64,000 nucleotides of DNA from Terfezia claveryi. Taxonomy: Eukaryota; Ascomycota; Pezizomycetes; Pezizales; Pezizaceae. The notes beneath the pieces are model-generated. The model was not told where the DNA came from, did not search any database, and saw only the letters and a list, made by a program, of their open reading frames with translations. The stretch is from assembly GCA_015179025.1 (NCBI GenBank), contig WHUX01000078.1, positions 1 through 64,000 on the forward strand, written 5' to 3'. Below are positions 53,907 to 64,000 of the stretch, one piece after another; the first letter of the stretch is position 1; each line of letters opens with the position of its first letter. Both the position numbers and the translations under genes were made by a program.

Positions 53907-55368
53907 GCCAGTACAGTTCTATTCAGTGCGCATGCGCCCGTTTAGGTATTTCCTTTAATAGTGATCTTGGCGCTGTACTGTAATCGATTCTGAGAATATT
54001 ATGATATGTAAAAAAAATTACCTGTATACCTGGGAAAAACTATTAGTTTGTTTGCTTCATTCGTGGGTTAGGTGTAAATTTGGATTTAAACTTGCCCGTG
54101 AAATTGGATGATTCTGCCTATAGCTCTCAGGTGCCGGCCAGACTACTTAAGCTCTCAGTATATCGATATAGTTGAACGTATAGAGTATTTGTTATCGTTA
54201 ATCATGAAGTATTTTTCGCTCCCTACATATGGATATATATTGAGTGAGCGGGGCTATTTATGTACCTAACAAAATGGTCCACGCACGGCGACCCTGGTAG
54301 TATGCATAACACTGCATGCCCATCGCTAGGTACCAGGCCAATAGTGACGGTAGAGTTATATGATAATCACTAGGTACGTTGATTTGGGTTAGTCTATGGA
54401 TACGTACTTCAAACGCTTATAGGATGTTAGGTACCCTACCCGCCATAACCCGCACATAATGGAACGATATGGGACGATATCAATATTGGAGTCTTTTACG
54501 TATCTGGCCCTAGTACATGAGTAGACATTCTGCCTGCGAATACATACCAAAGCGAAAAATGAGCCTGAACCACCCTCATCCGAATAACAGCCCATATGAT
54601 GAACGCCGAAAGATCTGCGTGATATCCATACAGAGACTCAGGTGTAGGGGATGGAAATTTGCATGTACGTATGTACAAACAACCATTCTAAATGCAAAGA
54701 GATCTTGAGGGAGAAGTATTAAATCTGTGCTCACTAGTGGAGATACTGGCGGCGGAGGTATCGGATGTAATTATTTTTGCGTGTATTTCATTTGTTCTTT
54801 CCTAGGCTCGGGATGCACCCTTCTTGTGCCGAGAACCTTTTTAAGTGGCGGCTTCGGGACCCTTAATTTAGAAAAAAAAAAAAAAAAAAAAGTGGGGAGA
54901 TAATGAGCAAGCTTGTACAGACATAGAGATACAGAGTTAACTTGTAGTATTTGTAGTATTCATTCAGCGTACCTATTTCTTTATATCGTCAGAAAGGAAA
55001 TTGCTAATGATCCATTAGGTATTAGGGAGAAGGTAGTATTGTGATAGGTTCTTGTAGATGTACTGTACGTAGCTTTTGCTTCTGTACCTAAGCTTACTGT
55101 AGGTCGAACCTTTAAAAGGGAGGACCCCGCCAAGATCTTGGGTCGATTGTGGGTATAGACTACTAAAAAGAAAAAAAAAAGATGTCATGGTGTAAAAATC
55201 GTGCCGCAAAACCGGTCTTGTCCCGCTACTGTCAGGCCTCAATATTTCAACAGCTGATGTCGCCCAAGGGTGAAATAAAAGAAGTATAGGTAGTAACGAA
55301 ATAGAATCCAACATTTCACCAAATTGAAGAAAAAATTGCATAAAGAGAGAAAAGGTTGAAGATACCAG
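53907..55368. other. Intergenic, upstream region of the ankyrin-HET gene
   Basis: No convincing gene. Small frames are present at 54389-54708 on both strands without family features. A run of about 20 A at 54869-54889, preceded by CGGGACCCTTAATTTAG, may be the tail of an unclassified retroposon. A second A-rich tract lies at 55165-55180. Confidence 0.45.
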
Positions 55369-55640
55369 CTAGACTAATAGCGAGTGCCTCCACAACGATT
55401 CAAACCCAGACTCTGGAATTGAACCTCATGCTTCAGGCAAGAATTCAGCAAGTCGAGCTCGGACAGCATCAGGCCCCTTCCAGAGGTGTTGGCACTGTCA
55501 GATACTTCGCGTGTGGGTACCGTTTGAGATGAATCTATACATGCTCAATAGGATTGAGATCAGGGCTATATGTTTTTCACAGTGAGAGGCTTTAATTCGA
55601 TGGATTTCATGGACTCAAATGAGTAAATGATTGAGAATGT
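55369..55640 (-). pseudogene. Tc1/mariner transposase C-terminal remnant
   Basis: The minus strand reads YSPDLNPIEHV, a stop (TAG, one change from TGG), IHLKRYPHAKYLTVPTPLEG, then in the next frame GPDAVRARLAEFLPEA, a stop, GSIPESGFESLWRHSLLV. YSPDLNPIE with the last catalytic acid is diagnostic of Tc1/mariner DDE transposases. Upstream sequence to about 55930 may contain more of the gene but is too decayed to read. No terminal inverted repeats were identified. Confidence 0.8.
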
Positions 55641-57626
55641 AGTAGGCTATAAACATATGTATGGATCTTATGGCCATCAGGTATACATACATTCGGGACC
55701 AAACATCAAAGGTTCTGATGAAATTCCAGCGCTTTGCCCCACCAACACCAGTGTTGCTATGTAAACAGGTGTAAGTGGGTTGCATCATTCAATCGATTTA
55801 TTTCGGCAGTTACTGTGACACACTAATTCAGATATATGATTACCATACAGAGTAAACGAGTTACAAATAACTCTGCATGATCAACTGAAGACACTGCTTG
55901 CTCCCGCAATAAAATCCGATATTGCTTCCTTGTAGGGCGGTCACTGTAGTCTCTCGGGTGGATTGGTATACTAATTATATAAAACTATAGCAATACTGGT
56001 GGTTCCGATTGCAGAGAACAGAGAGAGAACTGAGCACTGCGGAAGACCAGTTTGGCGATTTCGAATGCTTTTGGTGGGCTGGTTTGGTGACTTTAACAAA
56101 CTCTGCAGCAAAAGCGGGGCTGCTCAATTTACCGGCTCTCCCATACTATGCATGCATGTTATGGCATGTGGGGAGGTACTATATATAAATTCTACTATCC
56201 CCTGCACGGGCGGGGATGGAACGCTGTCATCCCTAGCTGCAGCACATAGTACAACATTGTCTGCGGCCGAGCATCTGCATATATGCTACATTGACCATGG
56301 ATAGGTATTTCTTGTTATCAATTGCAACAAATCAACAGAGTCTAATGAATCAGATTCCGGAGCAGGCAGTCGTGAATTGGTTGCGTTGGTGTAGGGTAAG
56401 TATCGTATGGCAAGTCGATTAAAGCCCAGAGAGAACGGAGACTCCATACGTGTAGACCTTAGGCAATGAGGTATACATTGTCACTAAACAGGAATACTAA
56501 AGGGCTCTGATTAAACCTCCCAGCTTTTTCACCTCGTGCGTATGGCGGCCATCACCCCTGCTTCTATGTTCTTTGATCGCAACTGGTGATCGGACGGAAC
56601 ACAGTGAAATGCGAGCGCAGGGGAAATTTCTTCAAGGTCAAACTTAGCGATCTCGAACCCTCCTTTCTGTACAGTATTTACAGTAACATTAAGTTCGACG
56701 CCAACTCCCCCCCCAATAGTTAGCTAGACTATCTCGATGGATTGTACACAATACTGAGGGTCCCAATATCAGCCCCATTACCGCTAGATCCAAGAATTCA
56801 AATCACCCCAGAAAACTATGCGAAGCTAATCCATCCTTCCTCCGCAGATCCCCCGTCATCGATTTCCCGAGAAAAAAATTTCCGATCGGGAAATATATCA
56901 TCCACAATTCAGGATGGTAGATGCATTTTCTCCCATACTCCGTAATGATACACTGAATATCTCACTGAATATGGTGACTTTTATGTCGTTTCTAACTCCT
57001 CGCATGCGAGCGCTCTTTCGGCTCCTGGTGATGATGATATGGTATTACCAAAATTCCGGATCCAGATCCACCGAGGTCACGGTGGTTATGCCAAGGTGGG
57101 AGAGACACTGACGTCGGCGGAGGGGTTTGTGAAAAAGTGGTGGAGGCGACTGAATGGATGTGGGATTCCGGAAGTGACTGCCAGGAAAGCCATACGTAAC
57201 GCCAGGAGGATCTGAATATTTACTGCCGTTATATATGCATTTAGATTGAACAGCAACTATGGGCGAATAAGATTGCTAAATAGTTCTCACTTAGTCTAAT
57301 CTTTATATACAGACCCCCATATGCAAATCATTGTAGAATATAAGAACCTTAAAATAAATGCAAAGGAGGGCAAGGATGACCATTGGTAATAACCAACAAT
57401 GTGGTTCTTAAGCCTTATACATCACTCGTCACGGTGGATCTTTGCACATGGCACTCGAGTTTGCAATATAATGGTTCATTGGCAGAAATATTTGTTTAAA
57501 GCTACCTGTGACGTACAGATGATATATGCAGGATAAAATCGACCAAATCATTACTGTGTGAGAGAAACAAACTTGGTAAAGAAAAATCTTACTTCCTAAC
57601 CAAATGTCTATACTATCACATGCTAA
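55641..57626. other. Intergenic, no gene recognised
   Basis: Apart from possible further mariner sequence to about 55930, the frames here are short and without motifs. An open stretch at 55999-56304 (101 codons) is not convincing. The sequence is moderately AT-rich without the dense TA pattern of the gypsy block. Confidence 0.45.
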
Positions 57627-58260
57627 ATGAACAACCCATTGATCTGCTTCAAGACCACAGAATTTCTACCTCCGACAGAACACCTAGAACAAGCTCACTG
57701 TCAGGTATCCGTTCTCAGAACACCCACCTTACTCAGAATCTCGCGTAAAAAAAAACTTCGCCCTGACTGTTCATCAGAAGCGTTGTGCCCTCAGTCCGTA
57801 TTTCCTGCAGGGTCCAGGCCCGCGAAGCAACCAGTGTCCCCGGAAGTCGGCACGGCTGCCAGACTATTAAAATAACGTACCAGATTTGCTGCTTTGCAGT
57901 ATATGTTGCCAATTGTGGGGACATCCAGTTTCCATTCGAGTTCTGTCATGCGTGTCAATAATATGGACGCCGAATTCTGCCAAAGGCATAGAACATCAAG
58001 CCACAATGCCACATCCAGGTCGAGACCTTTAGTCACCAGGGAGGCTTATTGAAAGCCTCTGTATTAAATTATGCCAGTCGGATGTGGGACTTGAAGCATA
58101 ATCAGGTACTAGCATTCCGGATACTACACCCAGAACACCTCGCACGAGAATTTCTATCTACTCGTGCCATCCAGGACCTGTGCGCATCAAAGCCATGTCC
58201 TATCCCCTGGGCCATCACAGCGGGCGAATACCATGGATCCAGTCATGACAGATATGACGT
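57627..58260. pseudogene. Rearranged pseudogene copy of the ankyrin-HET gene (HET part)
   Basis: 57627-57725 matches the 3' end of the HET gene at 50190-50290. After a gap equivalent to about 770 bp, 57755-58036 on the minus strand encodes KGLDLD, WLDVLCLW, ELEWKLDVPTIGNIY and ARAWTLQEIRTE. 58049-58260 encodes SRMWDLKHNQVLAFRILHPE, HLAREFLSTRAIQDL and SCPI-like PCPIPWAIT, but on the plus strand. In the intact gene these last two pieces are adjacent and co-oriented, so one has been inverted. The ankyrin part is absent. Confidence 0.85.
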
Positions 58261-58288
58261 ACGCGGCGTTGAATCTTGTACTTGTTAT

Positions 58289-58784
58289 TGAAAAGTTACT
58301 GAGCGAAGGTATCGCGGAGGTACTTAAGAACGGAGGAAGCAGCGGTGGACTATTAGTGCAATAAAGCATAGAGTGCGAGTGTACGAGTGTGCGAGCAGCT
58401 CATTGAGAAGCATATGTGTGTATATGTCTATCTAGATGCATGCATGAGTGCCTTGACAGCTAGTATATATAGATACGAGATCAGGGTAAAGATAGAGTAA
58501 GACAGTCAAAGCTAAGAACCTACTAAGGGTGATATCGTATACCAAAGGAGGGTGTTGTGCCAACCAGACTAATCGTGTACATGCGTAAGCAGTTAAACCA
58601 TATGCGCAAGCATTATACTTACGTAGGCTAATAGTAGGGGACATGTGAAACACCATGTGTGCACATGTGAAGAGAAGAAATAACACATACATCTGTTTAG
58701 CAGGTAGCAAGAGTTCGCAATAGTTATCAGCATGAATAAATAGCAAAGACACTTAGCTATATACGGGAATGGTTATTTACAACA
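58289..58784 (-). repeat. Solo LTR of the copia-like family
   Basis: Plus strand TGAAAAGTTACTGAGCG to TTTACAACA; related along its length to the LTR at 4053-4686 (TGAAAGGTTACTATGAGCGG ... TTTTCAACA). No internal copia sequence is adjacent, so it is a solo LTR left by recombination. TTGTTA lies near both ends (58282-58287 and 58786-58791) and could be an imperfect duplication. It abuts the HET pseudogene. Confidence 0.8.
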
Positions 58785-61700
58785 TTTGTTACTGGCGATG
58801 ATACGATATCTATATATCCAGCGGTATATCCTGATATGGGTACAAGGGGTTATTAATTTGTATGGTTCTCTTGGGCTTCAAACTTGCCCCCGTGGGATTG
58901 GCGATTAAAGTTTTCAATAATTATTCTTCTTCTTTCTTCTTCTTTTTTTTTTCACTAATTTTCATAAGGAAAAAGGGGAAATTTTGACTTTTTTGAATAT
59001 ATATCTCCTCATAGAATTTTTATTACTATCGTTATAGCTCTGAGTATATAGGTATAGTCGAAAGTACCGAATATCGAATGTGGTTGTGATCGTTAACCAT
59101 GAAATTCTAGATCTCGTTCCATCCATCTGGGCAATATATGTATAGATCGTCTACAAAGAAAGCGGGCCTATTTATGGAATACATACATACACACTATGTG
59201 AGGGCAGTCTTACAAATTGGTACTCCTGGTATACCATATTCACTATGACTTAATTGGGGTTAATTGGGATATGTGACCAGCAGTGTATGTACCTAAAGCT
59301 TCGCCTACTGAACTTTGCTTACTGCAGTAGATATCTCCGCTTATTGGATACATTGCCGATCCCCAAAGCCGCTGTCCCAATAAATATAAACGCATGGTAC
59401 GTATAAGGGGCAACTTCTACTCTCAAATATGAGCTTTACCCATACATATAAAATAAATGCAGTTGTTATTTCTATCATTTCCCCCCCTTATCGATCAATC
59501 ATGAGATGAAAACCACCCCACCTCCGGCCCCCCATCCTTCAATACCTCCATGTGTTGGAAGGTTATGAGGCAGCGAAGGATCTGAAGGAAGGCGTCACAA
59601 CTGAATATGAGAGATGAAGATACATAGAGCTGCCCGCCTGTATTTAACTGAACTGAACTGAATGATATGGATAGGAGTGAGTTGAGTTTGTATTCGTTAG
59701 AGTTTTAGGTAGGGAAATACAGATACAACAGGTTATATACTGTACAAGAGTTTACTGTTTTAATAAAACTAGGATGTAGTGAGTGTGTGAGGCTGCCGTA
59801 GGTGAAAATACAACAATGGCACATAGTGTTAGTTGGGACCAGGTTGCATCTATATTTTCAACAAGTGGTTTGATTGCATTGCATTGCCTCCACTCTTCCT
59901 CACGTGGCCAACGTTCAGTCACGTGCTTGGGTGATGCCAGGTTCGATTTTACCCTGAAGAACTGTACAGTACTAATTGCATTCAGCCAATTCTTCCCGAT
60001 ATGCTCCTATAATTTAGAATGGTTAATATCTATAGAAACATCGGCAGTCCTCTCCGAGTTGCTCTGAACTCGAGTGCTTACAACCTCTGTAGCCGTCTGC
60101 AACCCTCCGGCCGGTATAACTGCTAACTACTACGAATAAATGCCCTATGAGCTAGTCTGGTTCTATGAGCCATCATCTTAAGATATATTCCGTATGATTG
60201 ACACTGCGATCAGGTGTCTTCTTTTACCACTGAAATATTCTAGCGGTATATATCCATGCATGTGTCATTATCTCATACCTGTATGTTCCTGTTCTCCCTC
60301 ATATTATCTCATTATGTCGGATAGGTGTGACATGCCCTCTCCCTTCGTTCCCCGAAGGCATAGAACTCTAGACAAAAAGTCCCCATAAAAAACCAAAAAG
60401 TAACCCTCGTCCAAGAATTATCTCAAAATTCGCTTTTGGAAGCGTACTAAATAGTAAACAGAATGATTCCTGGATCTATATCAACTACCATACTACAATT
60501 GTCCCCGCCAGTGTTCCCAGTCTCGCAACCGTTAATTATATGATAATGCCGCCATGTGTTTTCATATTTAGATTTTGTTTCTTTCTCAAAGTCCGCATGT
60601 TGTAACAGAAGAAGCATACAGTATATATCCATAGAAGGGGCAAGTTCTCCGCACGAGGGGGTTTTTCTCTGTGTTTCTTCTCCTTTTTCATACAAATTCA
60701 GAGTCGTCTGCCGTCCTCATCATGGTGGATCACGTTTATTTGTCTGTCTGGCCTTTACCTGGCCCCATTCCTCATATTTCTAAACTTGATTGATCCAAGG
60801 TGCCTTTGAATAATTTACCGCACAGGAGAATAAACAAACACCCAACAGTTCGAATCAGCAAAATCGCCGGCCGACCACGGCCAGACATTTCCCGATCGAC
60901 TCGGCCCCAACAAAAAAGCAAGCGGGCAAAGCCGCAATTAAAAAAGAAATCGCTCTTTCGCTTCTCGCTCTTCTAGAACAACCCACCTCATCTCGATCGG
61001 GGGGAGTTTCGATTATTAAGTTTCTGAGCGGACAACAAATCGGCGGCTGCAATAGGTACAGTACTGCGCTCTGCAGCCTGTTTTGCTACAGGCTGGCCGT
61101 CCCAGGGCTCCTCTCCCGAATCGGGACCAGATCGCCGGCCGAGTCAATCAGATATACCGAGCAGGGGCTTACCGAACGTTAACAAGGAGCCTGTGAGGCT
61201 CATAGAGAAGCCGGTCGCAGAAGTCGACCTGTCAGGGTGCAATTCTGAAGCTGCGACTCGGGATTGGGATTGGACAACACATACGTACATACATAACACA
61301 TACATAACACACAGCCATACATACATATGAGATATATGATTTATTCATACACATAGTACATACATACAGCGCGCATACTTTCTACAACATTGGTAAGTAG
61401 TTAGCTGTCGGCAGCACGAGCTGCAGCTGTTTGTTGCGCAGGCGAATAGATTTGGAAAGGACGTACATACAGTACAGTACCTTGTACATAACTTCTGCGG
61501 TGGCACAAGGAAAAAGGAAAAAAGGGTAAAAAAACAGAAAAGAGAAGGGAGGACGGGGCGGAGAGGACAGATCTGGCCTCAATAATCAAGGCCACCGCGG
61601 GGGACACTCACAACGGTGTATCGTGCAATAATCAGCGCATGGATCTACCTACAGCCCCTTTCAGCTTCATCCGACACGACAGACGCACCGCACCCACGTG

Positions 61701-62513
61701 CGCGACACCGAATTCGCCGCAGTTTGCCTTGCCAAAGGAAAATCGCAGCGGGGAGGGGATACGTTGACCTTTGTTGCGATATTACATCCGAATCCGAAAT
61801 CGCTGTTTCTCGATCGCCACGTTCTAGAAGCGCCTCCAGCTAGCTGCTGTGCGGGGGTCCGGATATTGCGCACATAGCGGTGGGAAAAGTAAGTAGGTGG
61901 GTCAGCACTCTATACGTACAGCACAGGGCGGAGAAGTGCAGAAGTGCAGGGCAGCAGGGCAGCAGGCCAGAGGAGAGGAGGGTGCGGTAGAAGGCTCTAC
62001 CCACGTACGTCTCGGTAATCGTTTGCTGACGCAGGGCAGGCAGCTGGAGCAGAAGCAGAAGCAGGAGCAGCAGCAGGAGCAGCAAAGAAGCAGACTACCC
62101 CTCACTGCCTGCGGTGTGCAGAGCGACTCGGAGGATTTCGCTTCATATATCTCATACGTTGTTGTGGCTCGCCCCCCGCTCCGCTGAGATTCGATCGACA
62201 TTGGTCGTGGAAGTGGTGGTCTGTTGAGAACCGCTCATCGCTCACTGGCACCGTTTGCCACCCATTCACACAACCCGTCGCTTGGATCGAGCTCGAGACC
62301 GACCCGACCGGTGAACGTTGGTTAACGTACGCATACGTACGTCACGGCGCGGGGATAGCATACCACGGTTGGCCTACGAGTTCTCCAGATTCACAGCATA
62401 TCACCTCTGCCTGCCTGCGCTACGGATACAGATCTCACCCACACGGCTACACTGCCAGTCGGTCTACACTGCTACCTATCCTGCTAGGAGAACCGACAAC
62501 GGCATCAGTCATC
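58785..62513. other. Gene-poor stretch upstream of 62514
   Basis: No convincing gene in about 3.7 kb. It contains a pyrimidine-rich TTCTTCTT tract near 58924-58952, short frames at 59783-60067 and 60447-60695 without motifs, a CATACATA microsatellite at about 61277-61372, and a (GCAGAA/GCAGGA)n purine-rich tract near 62045-62090. The last 300 bp before 62514 presumably hold the promoter and 5' untranslated region of the next gene. Confidence 0.45.
61277..61372 (+). repeat. CATA-rich microsatellite
   Basis: Imperfect repeats of ACATACATA and ACACATACATAAC over about 95 bp. Simple sequence; no function inferred. Confidence 0.75.
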
Positions 62514-63941
62514 ATGTCATTCACGGACTTTTCCCACCACCCCCCCTCACACCCCCGGGGTCTCTACTCCGCCTCCTCCTCCTCCACGACCACGCGCCGC
62601 TTCCCCGGCGACTCTACCGACGACGATGACGATGATGGCGACCCTGGTTTCGATATCCCCCTGAGGATGAGACCGATAAACTCGAATATGGATAGGTTGT
62701 TATTTGGCGCTGCCGGCGGTGGACGGGGTGGAGGTGGTGCGCCGGGGGGTATACCTGCTCGTTTGAATTATGGGTTTGGTATGGGCGGGGGTGGGTGGGG
62801 TTCGAACCTTTCTGGAGGAGGAGGGGGAGGTGGGGGTGGGGTTGGGGGGTTTAATTGGACGCCGCCGCCACCCCCAGGGGCTGCAGCATCACAGGTGGCG
62901 GAGTCGGTTCCGAGGGGAATGGTGGGGTTGGGGCAGGGGGGGGATGGGCTTGTCGATGCAATGGGAGAAGTGAGGCTTACTGGTACTGGTGGGGCAGCGG
63001 GGGAGAGTATGCGGAGGAGAAGGGTAGAGGCTGAGTTGAGGGAGCTGAATGATGCTGAAAATGATGGGGATGCGGATGGGGAGGATGAGGATGAAGAGGA
63101 GGATGTCCCGCTCAAGTTGAAGACTGGTGGTGGGAGTGCGTTTGACAGCTTACTTGCTGAGGTTCCCGCAACTGGGTCATCCTCCGCCCCACCCACCACT
63201 ACCGCGAGCGCACGACAACCCTCACAATCACCAATACCAACTCTACCACCACCGCTACCCGAAAATCAACCCCACCCCCACGATCCCACTACCCCAACCC
63301 CCGCCGCCTCCGCACCCACAATTGGCTCCACATCCCCGTACCCCACATCCACCGCACACCAACGTTCCACCCCTCAAACCCCAAAACACTGGAACGATCC
63401 CCCGCAGTCCCCTCGCGAAACCCCACTCACACCCCGCCCTATCCCCCTCCCACTGGACCTGTCACTCGCCGATCTTCCCTGCTCCGACTCCGACTCTGAG
63501 GGTGACAATAACAATAATAACAACAACAACACCGCAGCACAGGGGAATCTCGTCACGCAAGGCGCGGGATCTACTCCCGCGCCGGGGGTGATTGGGCGGG
63601 GAAGAGTCAGGAAGGCGAGGGGGCAGACTCCGAACCGGAGGCTGACCGCCGCAGAGCTCGAGAGTCTGCCAGATAGGGAGTTGCTGGCGCAGGCGTTGGC
63701 GGCGTTGGGCTATCGTGCGAGGAGGGAGGAGGAGGACGAAGAGGAGGGGGAGGAGGGGAAAAGGGAGGAGGGGGAGGAGGATGCTGGGTTTGGGAATGAG
63801 TTTGCGAGTAGGGGGGGCGGGATACCTGGTGTTGGGAGGAGGGAGAGGAATGCGATGGGACAGGATGAGGAGCCGCTGGCGGGTGGAGTGAAGCTGAAGA
63901 AGGGAAAGGGGAATTTTGGGATGCAGTGGGGTGTCGTGTGA
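62514..63941 (+). CDS. Low-complexity, probably disordered protein of unknown function
   Basis: A 475-residue uninterrupted frame. Order of segments: Ser/Thr-rich N-terminus with an Asp run (DSTDDDDDDGDPGFDIP), Gly-rich stretches (residues about 65-110), a charged region (MRRRRVEAELRELNDAEN then DGEDEDEEEDVPLKLK), a long Pro/Ser/Thr-rich middle, an Asn run, a conserved-looking LTAAELESLPDRELLAQALAALGYRARREEE helix, and an acidic then basic end. The uniform frame with GC-rich third positions and a plausible ATG suggest a real gene. I recognise no family. Nuclear or chromatin-associated function is possible from composition but unsupported. Confidence 0.6.
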   Translation: MSFTDFSHHPPSHPRGLYSASSSSTTTRRFPGDSTDDDDDDGDPGFDIPLRMRPINSNMDRLLFGAAGGGRGGGGAPGGIPARLNYGFGMGGGGWGSNLSGGGGGGGGGVGGFNWTPPPPPGAAASQVAESVPRGMVGLGQGGDGLVDAMGEVRLTGTGGAAGESMRRRRVEAELRELNDAENDGDADGEDEDEEEDVPLKLKTGGGSAFDSLLAEVPATGSSSAPPTTTASARQPSQSPIPTLPPPLPENQPHPHDPTTPTPAASAPTIGSTSPYPTSTAHQRSTPQTPKHWNDPPQSPRETPLTPRPIPLPLDLSLADLPCSDSDSEGDNNNNNNNNTAAQGNLVTQGAGSTPAPGVIGRGRVRKARGQTPNRRLTAAELESLPDRELLAQALAALGYRARREEEDEEEGEEGKREEGEEDAGFGNEFASRGGGIPGVGRRERNAMGQDEEPLAGGVKLKKGKGNFGMQWGVV

Positions 63942-64000
63942 GAGAAGCCCATTATTTTTGGAGACGGTGTGGTGGTATGTTAATTGGTATGTTGCAAAAA

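Overview
The window looks like a transposon-rich accessory region of a filamentous ascomycete (Pezizomycotina). The reasons are: HET-domain (heterokaryon incompatibility) genes, a secreted AA11-type chitin LPMO, short GT-AG introns of 49-81 nt, a chromodomain Ty3/gypsy element, Tad1-like LINEs carrying an RNase H domain, and decay of older elements dominated by C-to-T / G-to-A changes (CAG/CAA to stop, TGG to stop, Cys to Tyr), as expected of repeat-induced point mutation (RIP). I did not recognise the species and found no rRNA or functional tRNA gene.

Layout. 1-4686: left-truncated Ty1/copia element on the minus strand, with its 5' LTR and a half-tRNA-type primer site. 4687-9640 and 19812-21560: AT-rich, unreadable, RIP-like DNA. 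9646-19806: complete but dead Ty3/gypsy chromovirus (two 608-bp LTRs, 5-bp TSD ACTAA) whose gag is split by a 4.0-kb foldback-like palindromic element (11077-15088, TSD TAGTA). 21.5-26 kb: small repeats, a 5'-truncated LINE, transposon scraps. 26962-27765: two-exon AA11 LPMO gene, one of the few clearly intact genes. 28-32 kb: decayed LINE 3' ends on the minus strand, a tRNA-derived SINE, and several very short retroposed tails. 33193-40190: full-length Tad1-like LINE with a 14-bp TSD, inserted in a glutamine-rich stretch of a host gene whose 3' part (40205-42079) carries the CUE/Smr-family signature. 43-54 kb: an allorecognition-type cluster, with a HET gene on the plus strand and, convergent to it, an ankyrin-repeat gene that appears to be spliced in frame onto a HET gene (50186-53906). 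57.6-58.3 kb: an inverted, deleted pseudogene copy of the latter, next to a solo copia LTR. 62514-63941: a disordered acidic/Gly-rich protein gene.

The most unusual observations are: (1) a family of retroposed 3' tails as short as 42-61 bp that keep 9-14 bp target-site duplications and share an RNA-like stem-loop with compensatory changes; (2) the nested 4-kb foldback element built from two classes of tandem repeats; (3) the ankyrin-HET fusion with near-identical repeats, plus its broken copy; and (4) the LINE that split a host gene while the target duplication left the flanking reading frame continuous. All assignments come from reading the sequence by eye; no database search was run.
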